Assembly (NCBI GenBank): GCA_002482435.1
Contig: DLFZ01000058.1
Location: 177 to 9,548, forward strand
From: Christensenella sp. UBA7707
GTDB lineage: Bacteria; Bacillota; Clostridia; Christensenellales; CAG-138
Direction of reading: 5' to 3'
DNA length: 9,372 nucleotides
The notes below the pieces were generated by a model. It made no database searches, had not been told where the DNA came from, and saw only the letters and a program-made list of their open reading frames with translations. The translations under genes were made by a program, and so were the position numbers. This document shows positions 1-5,825 of this stretch, one piece after another. Positions within the stretch are counted from its first letter, which is position 1. Every line of letters starts with the position of its first letter.

Positions 1-1086
1 GTACAAAAGCGTGTCGAGAATGCCGCCCGCCGTGATGATGTGCTTTACCCCGAGCGCCAGTAAAATAAACGCCACCGCCGGAAGCACGCCTACGCAGCCC
101 AAAAGAAAATCCTTCCCCACTTTTCCGCCGTAGCCCGAAAGATGCCCGCCCAAAACGCCCGCGAGTGTGAAAAGAAGCGCCATTACGATGAGCGTATAAT
201 CCGCAAGCGCGGGAAACGCGAAGCTCGCGAGGATGTATAAAAACACGATACCGAGGCATATGCCAAGCGCGCGCAACGCGCTTTTAAGCTTGGGGTTCTC
301 AAGCGCATCGGACATGTCGCCTTGAATGTAGCGCTGCCGAAGCTTCAAGTCATGCTCGTAGGAAAGGGAGCGCGAGGGTTCCTTTTCAATGCGGCGCGCG
401 TAGCGCACAAGAAACACGGCAATTACCGCATAAGCGAGAACAAAAACAAGCGCGCGCAGGGAAATGCCGGAAAAGAGCGGCACACCCGCAAGCTCCTGCG
501 CCACCGCAACCGTAAAGGGGTTAAAGGTGCCTGCGGCAAACCCCATGCCAATGGCGAATGCGCTTATGCCAAGGCCGGTCAAAGAATCCCACCCCATGGA
601 GAAGGAAATGGCGATGGCAATCGGCACGAGCGTAATGCCTTCCTCAAAAATGCCTACCGCGGAACCAAGCGCCATGAAAACAAACAGCAAAATGACAAGC
701 ATCCGGTACTTTTTGCTTGCGTAGCGCCGTATGGTAACGGCCATAAGCCGCCTTAAGACCCCGCTTTTTTCAAGCACTGCAAACGTGCCACCCACGAGCG
801 TTAAAAACACCATGATGCCGATTGCGAGCGCCGAGTCCGGCGAGGCGAGCACCTCAAAGGGGGCGGTGAACCAGCGCCATACGGGGAGGGGCTTTGCCGC
901 GGCATTTTCTTGATAGGAGCCGGGAACCACCTGCTCCGTCCCGTTTACCTCAATGCGCTCATAGCTTCCCTGCGGCAGCACGCGCGTGAGGATGCCCGCC
1001 GCTACAAGAAGCGCCAACAGAAGAACGAGCACGCTTACAAACGTGCGCTTTTCAATGCTTAAACCCGCTTTTTGCGCCTTCTCCAT
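1..1086 (-). CDS. YfcC family transporter (DcuC/C4-dicarboxylate anaerobic carrier superfamily), C-terminus beyond the window
   Basis: Integral membrane carrier of the YfcC/DcuC superfamily, whose members are predicted to move dicarboxylates or amino acids across the cytoplasmic membrane; the substrate cannot be read here. The 362 visible residues begin with a charged cytoplasmic end and a first helix (about 17-37). They then show the family's periplasmic stretch LPQGSYER...VVPGSY (37-58), helices near 87-107 and 129-145, the FEEGITLVP motif (147-155), and the signature GFAAGTFNPFTVAVAQ (182-197), followed by at least four more helices. Family members are roughly 450-500 residues, so about 100 or more are missing past position 1. 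The ATG at 1086 follows a GGGGG tract 8 bases upstream, a weak Shine-Dalgarno; an in-frame TTG at 1101 is the only other nearby candidate, and the frame closes with a TGA just above it. It lies 61 bp after the small membrane gene and is probably cotranscribed with it. Confidence 0.9.
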   Translation of the reverse strand, partial: MEKAQKAGLSIEKRTFVSVLVLLLALLVAAGILTRVLPQGSYERIEVNGTEQVVPGSYQENAAAKPLPVWRWFTAPFEVLASPDSALAIGIMVFLTLVGGTFAVLEKSGVLRRLMAVTIRRYASKKYRMLVILLFVFMALGSAVGIFEEGITLVPIAIAISFSMGWDSLTGLGISAFAIGMGFAAGTFNPFTVAVAQELAGVPLFSGISLRALVFVLAYAVIAVFLVRYARRIEKEPSRSLSYEHDLKLRQRYIQGDMSDALENPKLKSALRALGICLGIVFLYILASFAFPALADYTLIVMALLFTLAGVLGGHLSGYGGKVGKDFLLGCVGVLPAVAFILLALGVKHIITAGGILDTLLY

Positions 1087-1106
1087 ACGCCGTACCCCCA
1101 AAATAG

Positions 1107-1142
1107 ATTTGGAAAATCAGGGCATGTTTTCACGTTCCAAAT
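1107..1142. repeat. Inverted repeat ahead of the YfcC-like gene
   Basis: The arms ATTTGGAA (1107-1114) and TTCCAAAT (1135-1142) are perfect 8-bp complements with a 20-base spacer. They fill most of the 61-bp gap between the small membrane gene and the transporter start at 1086. No U-tract follows, so it does not look like a terminator. It could be an mRNA hairpin setting relative expression, a processing site or an operator. The function is unknown. Confidence 0.4.
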
Positions 1143-1147
1143 ATGCG

Positions 1148-1399
1148 CTATGGCTGTTCGTCTTTCTTTTTGGCTTCTTTTTTTGCCGCGCCGTCGGCGA
1201 GGATCGTCAAAACCGTGACCACGGCGAAAACAACAAACACGGCCAAATAAGCGACAAGCCATGGGTCGTTTTTGAGCCTGTCGGCGAAGGTCAAATAGCA
1301 TACACCGCTGCTTTTAAGAAAAAGCGTCATGCCGATGAGCACCGCCACCAAAATATACCATGCAATGTTGAGCGGTTTTTTGTATTTGAGTAGCTTCAT
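1148..1399 (-). CDS. Small two-helix membrane protein, unknown function
   Basis: An 83-residue protein of no family I recognise. The basic N-terminus (MKLLKYKK) leads into a hydrophobic helix at about 12-29. A short polar loop (about 30-46, with one Cys and a DRLKNDP turn) is followed by a second helix (about 47-67) and a very basic, lysine/alanine-rich tail (AAKKEAKKK). By the positive-inside rule both ends should be cytoplasmic. The ATG at 1399 is chosen because GGAGG (1407-1411) sits 7 bases upstream; an ATG nine codons earlier lacks such a site and would add a tail with no clear role. It is the first gene after the minus-strand promoter at 1460-1488 and precedes the YfcC-like carrier. A role as a small accessory subunit or as an independent membrane peptide is possible but not shown. 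The ribosome site, codon pattern and operon position argue that it is real. Confidence 0.75.
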   Translation of the reverse strand: MKLLKYKKPLNIAWYILVAVLIGMTLFLKSSGVCYLTFADRLKNDPWLVAYLAVFVVFAVVTVLTILADGAAKKEAKKKDEQP

Positions 1400-1415
1400 G
1401 CGGCATCCTCCGAGG

Positions 1416-1446
1416 GCGCGTTGCAAATTTGTTGAAAGCGCGTTGC
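1416..1446. repeat. Pair of 9-bp direct repeats in the leader of the small membrane gene
   Basis: GCGCGTTGC occurs at 1416-1424 and again at 1438-1446, start to start 22 bp, about two helical turns. The pair lies just downstream of the predicted minus-strand start point (near 1453) and upstream of the ribosome site at 1407-1411. Placement and phasing would suit a repressor bound to one face of the DNA. That is inference; no regulator is encoded in the window. Confidence 0.4.
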
Positions 1447-1467
1447 TAAAATTTCCTTTATTTTAGC
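1445..1467. repeat. 8-bp palindrome with symmetric extended -10 sequences
   Basis: GCTAAAAT (1445-1452) and ATTTTAGC (1460-1467) are perfect inverted copies around a 7-base spacer. Each strand therefore reads TGCTAAAAT, an extended -10 element, and the two face each other. The minus-strand copy is the likely promoter of the small membrane gene; the plus-strand copy may be functional, may only reflect the symmetry, or may be half of an operator covering the promoter. Confidence 0.5.
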
Positions 1468-1488
1468 ACGAAACGAAGCGTGCGCCTA
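1460..1488 (-). promoter_or_regulatory. Predicted promoter of the small membrane protein/YfcC operon
   Basis: On the minus strand TAAAAT (1465-1460) is preceded by TGC (1468-1466), making an extended -10. The matching -35 position 17 bp away reads TAGGCG, a poor match, which extended -10 promoters tolerate. Transcription would begin near 1453 and give a leader of about 54 bases before the ATG at 1399. Confidence 0.5.
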
Positions 1489-1519
1489 TCCCCTTGGTGC
1501 AAGGATGCTTCATATGCTG

Positions 1520-1549
1520 TTGCAATTTGCGTTTTCTTAGTTGTATCAT
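1520..1549 (+). promoter_or_regulatory. Predicted promoter of the acyltransferase/MFS pair
   Basis: TTGCAA (1520-1525) and TATCAT (1544-1549) have an 18-bp spacer and resemble sigma-A -35 and -10 boxes (4/6 and 5/6 matches). The start point would be near 1557, leaving a leader of about 98 bases before the ATG at 1655. This leader contains a GC-rich GGCC...GGCC element at 1606-1620 but no recognisable riboswitch. Confidence 0.5.
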
Positions 1550-1654
1550 AATAAATGCAACGGTTTTCTATGGATACGCTTCATACGCAGGCACGGTATA
1601 AGCCAGGCCCGCGCGCGGCCGTAAAAGCACTTTTTTCTGAAGCGAGGGATACTT

Positions 1655-2821
1655 ATGCCCGGCACCGATCGAGATCGCCTGCGTCACATTCGGGCGTTTC
1701 GCTTTTTCAAGCCTCTTGTAAAGCCGCTGTTCTGCCGGATGTACCGCTATACGCCCGTGAAGGCAACGGGAATTGCGGGGCCTTTTTTGCTGCTTGCCAA
1801 CCACAACGCAAACCTCGACCCGGTGCTCGCAGCCCTTGCGTTTGATGAGCAGATGTATTTTGTTGCAAGCGAGCATATTTTCCGCAAGGGGTTTTTATCG
1901 AAGCTTCTTGTGCGCTGGTTTGACCCCATCTCCCGCCTCAAAGGCGGCACCGAGGCGAGCGCGGCTATGGAAATGCTCAGAAGGCTTAAAAGGGGTTATA
2001 ACGTGTGCGTATTCGCGGAGGGCGACCGCTCGTTCAACGGGCTTACCTACCCCATTCCGCTCTCAACAGGAAAGCTTGCCCGTGCCGCGGGTGTGCCCGT
2101 CGTAACGTTTAAGCTTGAGGGCGGCTACCTCACCACGCCACGATGGAGCAAAAAAATGCGCCATGGCAAAATGCTTGGTTATGTGGTAAACGTGTACCAG
2201 CCCGAACAGCTTAAGGCCATGAGCGCGGACGAGGTGAACCGCCTGATCGTGGAAGACCTTTTTGAGGACGCTTATGCCCGCCAGGAACAGGAAATGGTGC
2301 GCTTCAAGGGAAAAGACCTTGCAGAGTGGCTGGAGAGCGCGCTTTATATTTGCCCCAACTGCGGCGGAATCGGCACGCTGCAAAGCCACAAAAACACGTT
2401 TTTCTGCGGCTGCGGTATGATGGCGGAATATACGGAATACGGCTATCTTGAGGGCAACGCGCCCTACAAAACCATTGCCGCGTGGGATGCTTGGCAGACG
2501 GAGCGTCTTAACGAGATTGCTGCTGAGCAAAATGACGCAAGCATATTTGCGGATGAAAACGTGCGCCTTGTGCGCGTACTTCCCGAACATAAGGAGGAGC
2601 TCTTCGCGAAAGGGCGGCTTCTTATGTACCGTGACCGCATTGAATGCGGCGACGTAACGCTTTTTTTGCGCGACATTTCGGCTCTGGCGGTATACGGGCG
2701 CGCAAACATAACCTTTACCCACAAGGATGGGCATTTTGAACTGCTTGCCGAACCCCCGTTTTGCGGCAGAAAGTATTTTCAACTGTTTCAAAGCCTCACG
2801 CGGGAAACACAACCCTCGTAA
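1655..2821 (+). CDS. PlsC-like 1-acyl-sn-glycerol-3-phosphate acyltransferase with C-terminal zinc-ribbon-like region
   Basis: A 388-residue protein with a PlsC-type acyltransferase domain in its first half. The catalytic HX4D motif is NHNANLD (His50, Asp55). The substrate-binding motif is FAEGDRS (Glu122-Arg125; the family norm is EGTR), and VPVVTFKL (147-154) corresponds to the later conserved block. Such enzymes acylate lysophosphatidic acid or related lipids at the inner membrane face; the true acceptor is not determined. After about residue 215 the protein leaves the usual family length of about 200-250 residues. CPNCGG (Cys233, Cys236) and CGCG (Cys251, Cys253) form a zinc-ribbon-like four-cysteine cluster, followed by about 130 residues of unrecognised alpha/beta sequence. 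No strong membrane segment is obvious. GAGGG (1644-1648) lies 6 bases before the ATG. The UMF1-type transporter begins 26 bp after the stop and is probably in the same transcript. Acyltransferase fold confident; zinc binding inferred. Confidence 0.88.
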   Translation: MPGTDRDRLRHIRAFRFFKPLVKPLFCRMYRYTPVKATGIAGPFLLLANHNANLDPVLAALAFDEQMYFVASEHIFRKGFLSKLLVRWFDPISRLKGGTEASAAMEMLRRLKRGYNVCVFAEGDRSFNGLTYPIPLSTGKLARAAGVPVVTFKLEGGYLTTPRWSKKMRHGKMLGYVVNVYQPEQLKAMSADEVNRLIVEDLFEDAYARQEQEMVRFKGKDLAEWLESALYICPNCGGIGTLQSHKNTFFCGCGMMAEYTEYGYLEGNAPYKTIAAWDAWQTERLNEIAAEQNDASIFADENVRLVRVLPEHKEELFAKGRLLMYRDRIECGDVTLFLRDISALAVYGRANITFTHKDGHFELLAEPPFCGRKYFQLFQSLTRETQPS

Positions 2822-2847
2822 AAAACTGTTTTGTCAGGAGAGCATGT

Positions 2848-4152
2848 ATGAACAAGCAAACGGATGAACACGGCAAAAAAGCACGGCACGCTTGGTATCT
2901 CTACGATTTCGGCAACTCCGCCTACGCGTCGGTCGTTCTTCTCGCGGTATACTCTGCCTATTTTAAAAATGCCGTCGTAGGTGGCGCGGAAGGAACAAGG
3001 CTTTGGGGCATTTCCGTGGGCATTGCGGCGGTTCTCGTTGCGATCATGTCGCCCGTTTTTGGTGCGATTGCGGATTTTACCAGGTCAAAGAAAAAGTTTT
3101 TGATGCTTTTTACCGGCCTCTCGGTCGTCTTTACGGCGATGCTCTTTTTTGTTCGCGAAGGCGATGTGTTTACGGGCATGCTCTTTTTCATCCTCGCGGA
3201 AATCGGGTACCGCGCCGCGCAGGTGTTTTATGACGCGCTTTTGCCGGATGTTTCGTCGCCCGAGTCGGCAGGCACCGTTTCCGGCAAGGGTTGGGCCGTG
3301 GGCATGATCGGCGGCATCGCCGCGCTTCTCATCGTGCTGTTGCCAATACAACTGATCGGCAACGAAATGATTCCTTATGCGTTTTTGATTACCGCCGTAT
3401 TCTATTTGGCGTCCGCGATCCCAACCTTCCTCCGCGTTAAAGAAAAGCAGGATGCGGAAAGGCTTCCTGATGGCGACAACATCATCCGCCACGCGTTTTC
3501 CAAGCTCGCCCAAACCTTCCGTTCCGTGAAGCAGTACAAGGAATTCATCAAGTATGCGGCGGCATTTTTGATTTACAACGACGGCATTATGATGTTGATG
3601 GACTTTGCCGCTATCATCGGTGCCACGCTTTTTGGCATGGGACAGACGGCGCTTATCCTTTTTGTCATCATCATACAGCTTTCGGGCGCGCTTGGCGCGT
3701 TGTTTTTCGGCCGTATTTCCGATAAAAAGAGCAGCAAGGATTCTATTCTGATCTCCCTTGTGATCTTGATCGCATCGGTAACGTGCCTGTTTTTTGCCAA
3801 GAGCCTCATTTTGTTCTATGTGATAGGTTTCGTCGCGGGTTTTTCGCTCTCTGGCGCGCAGGCGGTCAGCCGCACGATGGTGACCCAGCTTGCCCCCGAC
3901 AACAAGGCGGCGGAGTTTTACGGCTTCCTTTCCGTTGCGGGAAGAACCTCTACCTTTATTGGGCCGCTTGTGTTCAGCACCATTTCCTACCGCATGCACA
4001 ACTGGTATTCCAACCATGGTTTTGAGGGCACGCTCGCCGAGCAATACGGGTTACTTTGGGCGATCGGTTCCATTGTGCTTTTCCTTGTAGCCGGCGCGAT
4101 CCTCCTGCTCTTTGTAAAGCGCATTGTGGCAAAGCGCCCTACGGAAAACTAA
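2848..4152 (+). CDS. UMF1 (Atg22-like) family MFS transporter
   Basis: A 434-residue polytopic protein, about 12 helices, of the major facilitator superfamily branch related to yeast vacuolar effluxer Atg22. The opening WYLYDFGNSAYAS (16-28) is the UMF1 hallmark. FGAIADFTRSKKK (71-83) is the MFS loop 2-3 motif and FFGRISDKKSSK (286-297) its second-half counterpart. FYDALLPDVSS (127-137) with the following VSGKGWAVGMIGG, then SGAQAVSRTM (335-344) and AEFYGF (355-360), complete the family pattern. Residues 196-235 form the long charged central cytoplasmic loop. Substrates of bacterial members are mostly unknown; amino acid or metabolite efflux is a guess by analogy with Atg22. The ATG at 2848 is chosen because AGGAG (2836-2840) lies 7 bases upstream and the hallmark starts right after. 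A longer in-frame start at 2761 would overlap the acyltransferase and add an unrelated tail. Confidence 0.92.
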   Translation: MNKQTDEHGKKARHAWYLYDFGNSAYASVVLLAVYSAYFKNAVVGGAEGTRLWGISVGIAAVLVAIMSPVFGAIADFTRSKKKFLMLFTGLSVVFTAMLFFVREGDVFTGMLFFILAEIGYRAAQVFYDALLPDVSSPESAGTVSGKGWAVGMIGGIAALLIVLLPIQLIGNEMIPYAFLITAVFYLASAIPTFLRVKEKQDAERLPDGDNIIRHAFSKLAQTFRSVKQYKEFIKYAAAFLIYNDGIMMLMDFAAIIGATLFGMGQTALILFVIIIQLSGALGALFFGRISDKKSSKDSILISLVILIASVTCLFFAKSLILFYVIGFVAGFSLSGAQAVSRTMVTQLAPDNKAAEFYGFLSVAGRTSTFIGPLVFSTISYRMHNWYSNHGFEGTLAEQYGLLWAIGSIVLFLVAGAILLLFVKRIVAKRPTEN

Positions 4153-4163
4153 GCTGAACGATC

Positions 4164-4190
4164 AGCAAAAAAGAGTATAGCTTTTTTGCT
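4164..4190. repeat. Perfect 10-bp A/T-rich hairpin after the MFS gene
   Basis: AGCAAAAAAG (4164-4173) and CTTTTTTGCT (4181-4190) are perfect complements with a 7-base loop, starting 12 bases after the MFS stop. A second small hairpin, GCTGA-acga-TCAGC (4153-4166), shares bases 4164-4166 with it, so both cannot fully form together. The U-run lies inside the stem instead of after it, so this is at best a weak terminator; it may protect a 3' end. Confidence 0.4.
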
Positions 4191-4203
4191 TTGCACGTGT
4201 TTT

Positions 4204-4244
4204 ACGGCGTTTCGTGTTATAATGAATGCGAACGCCGTTTTTTT
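4204..4244 (+). terminator. Terminator-like inverted repeat with U-tract, overlapping the LCP promoter
   Basis: ACGGCGTT (4204-4211) and AACGCCGT (4231-4238) are perfect 8-bp complements, and the right arm runs into seven T residues (4238-4244). This is the layout of an intrinsic terminator for the acyltransferase/MFS transcript. The 19-base loop is unusually long, which lowers confidence. The loop carries the TATAAT of the next promoter. Confidence 0.4.
4215..4223 (+). promoter_or_regulatory. Extended -10 promoter of the LCP gene cluster
   Basis: TGTTATAAT (4215-4223) is a perfect extended -10. No good -35 is present at 17-18 bp; TTGCAC (4191-4196) is 21 bp away. The start point would be near 4230, which rules out the ATG at 4226 as a start for this transcript and supports the ATG at 4304, with a leader of about 74 bases. 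Confidence 0.6.
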
Positions 4245-4303
4245 ACCCGCTGTGCGAGGAACCGACCTGTATGACGGCGCGTTTTTATCATGAGGTAGAA
4301 GCG

Positions 4304-5800
4304 ATGAAAAAGCATAAACACAAAAAGGGAACCGTAGCGCTTTTGGTTGCGCTTTTCGTGCTCGTCGGCGCGCTTGCCGCCGTGGGCATTTATTTGGCGA
4401 ACCTGCAGAACAACCCTATGAACGCGTTTAACGGCGATGTTACGAAAGCGCCCGTCACGCCGACGCTTGCGCCGCAAACGAGTGCGCCTGTCGAAGAAAC
4501 GCCGGCGCCCACCCCCACGCTTTCCCCGGAGGAGGCGCTTGAAGCCGCCGCGGACGCGGAGTTTATGAAAAACCGCGTCAACATTCTCATGCTCGGCTGG
4601 GATGAAAGCCCCGAAAGAAACGACGAATCGAGTGAAGTATACCGCGACGAGGAAAACAACTTTAGAAGCGATGTGATCATGCTTTTGACGGTGGATTTTG
4701 AAAGCAAAACCGTGGATTTGATTTCCGTCCCACGGGATACTTACGCCGCCATTTATAACGTAGACGGGCATTTTAAAATTAACGCCGCGTTCGCCAAGGG
4801 CGGCAGTGCTGCGGGCGACGGCTTTACCTACGCAATGAATACCGTTTCCAACCTTTTGGGTGTGCCCATTCAATATTACGCGGGTGTAAACATGGCTGGC
4901 ATGAAGGCCGTGGTGGACGCGATGGGCGGTGTGGATTATGACGTTGATCTGCGCATCGTCCTCAATGGGCGCGTGCTTGAGAAAGGAATGCAGCACCTCA
5001 ACGGCCAGCAGGTGCTCGATTACTGCCGCGCACGCAAGGGCTACGGCACCGATTTAAACCGTGCAGACCGCCAGCAGAGGATGCTCTTCGCCATTTTTAA
5101 CCAGCTCAAATCCAAAAACCAGCTAGTCAACCTGCCCAATGTTTATTTGGGCGTAAAAGATTATGTAAATACGAACCTCAACTTCGAGCAAATCGCTGCG
5201 CTCAGCATGTTTGCGCTCGATTTTGATACCGCAAACCTTCGCCGCCATACGCTTGAGGGCGAGTACATAAGCGGCACACCCTACAACGGTGCTTCGTTTT
5301 ATGTGCTTTACAACAACAAGCTCCAAGAGCTTATCAAAAGCGTGTTTGGCATCACCATTGAGCCGGATGTGCGCTACGACGCCGCCTATGTGCGCGGCGA
5401 TAAGGCCGCGGCTGACGCGCTTTTGTATGTGACGGGCTCGCAAAACATCCTGAACCTTTTGCAAGCCTCGGGGCTTTATGTTGACCCCGCGACATGGGTG
5501 TATGAAGAACCCGCGCCCGAACCCGCATGGGATATTGCGCAGCTTCTTTTGGGCATGGAGCAGGTAAATGCTGTTGCCGTGCGAAACATCCCCGCCAACG
5601 CTTCCGAACAAAAGCTTGAGGCGCTCATGAAAGTGCCCTTTGACGAGGAAAGCATTGCCGCCGCCGTTGCGAACATCCGACAGGCCATGTGGACGGTATG
5701 CCTTGATTACGGCCTTTACAAGGAGCAGTTTACAAAAAAGCAGCTTCCTACGGAGTTTTACAACATTCTCCCCTCACTCTATACCACGCCCGCGCCGTAA
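4304..5800 (+). CDS. LytR-CpsA-Psr (LCP) family cell-wall glycopolymer transferase
   Basis: A 498-residue membrane-anchored protein. A lysine/histidine-rich N-terminus and one helix (about 10-33) place the rest outside the cell, followed by a Pro/Thr/Ala-rich linker (about 47-75). The LCP domain spans about 90-350. Its motifs include NILMLGWD (93-100), the RSD triad (121-123), SVPRDT (141-146), KINAAFAKGG (158-167), the GGVDYDV strand (208-214) and RARKGYGTDLNRADRQQR (242-259), whose arginines and aspartates bind the polyprenyl pyrophosphate group and metal. LCP enzymes attach teichoic acids or other glycopolymers to peptidoglycan. Residues 351-498 are an extension of no family I recognise. 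GAGGT (4292-4296) lies 7 bases before the chosen ATG; an in-frame ATG at 4271, with GAGGA 10 bases upstream, would add 11 residues and remains possible. It is the first gene of a run with the phosphoesterase 25 bp downstream. Confidence 0.93.
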   Translation: MKKHKHKKGTVALLVALFVLVGALAAVGIYLANLQNNPMNAFNGDVTKAPVTPTLAPQTSAPVEETPAPTPTLSPEEALEAAADAEFMKNRVNILMLGWDESPERNDESSEVYRDEENNFRSDVIMLLTVDFESKTVDLISVPRDTYAAIYNVDGHFKINAAFAKGGSAAGDGFTYAMNTVSNLLGVPIQYYAGVNMAGMKAVVDAMGGVDYDVDLRIVLNGRVLEKGMQHLNGQQVLDYCRARKGYGTDLNRADRQQRMLFAIFNQLKSKNQLVNLPNVYLGVKDYVNTNLNFEQIAALSMFALDFDTANLRRHTLEGEYISGTPYNGASFYVLYNNKLQELIKSVFGITIEPDVRYDAAYVRGDKAAADALLYVTGSQNILNLLQASGLYVDPATWVYEEPAPEPAWDIAQLLLGMEQVNAVAVRNIPANASEQKLEALMKVPFDEESIAAAVANIRQAMWTVCLDYGLYKEQFTKKQLPTEFYNILPSLYTTPAP

Positions 5801-5825
5801 GGCAATTTGCCCGGAGAGGATTGCG

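Noticed and set aside
322..756. Plus-strand open frames inside 1-1086
   Set aside because: The minus strand carries a continuous YfcC-family protein across the whole stretch; the plus translations are charged and featureless.
1492..1504. CCTTG-gtg-CAAGG mini hairpin in the divergent intergenic region
   Set aside because: A 5-bp stem with a 3-base loop is expected by chance and has no U-tract or placement that gives it meaning.
1606..1636. GGCC-CGCGCGC-GGCC followed by a T6 run in the acyltransferase leader, as an attenuator or riboswitch
   Set aside because: The stem is only 4 bp and the T-run is 10 bases away from it; no known riboswitch core is visible.
1555..1845. 96-residue frame beginning near the predicted +1 of the acyltransferase transcript, possible leader peptide
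   Set aside because: No ribosome site before the ATG, it runs deep into the acyltransferase in another frame, and the product has no features.
2063..2812. 249-residue open frame antisense to the acyltransferase
   Set aside because: The sense strand has clear catalytic motifs; the antisense product is low-complexity, basic and without domain features, a shadow of GC-biased codons.
3085..4044. 319-residue open frame antisense to the MFS gene
   Set aside because: Highly charged, Arg/His/Lys-rich translation with no hydrophobic core or motif; the sense strand is an unmistakable UMF1 transporter.
4226..4303. Upstream ATG at 4226 as the LCP start
   Set aside because: It lies at or before the predicted transcript start near 4230, has no ribosome site, and adds residues unlike an LCP N-terminus.
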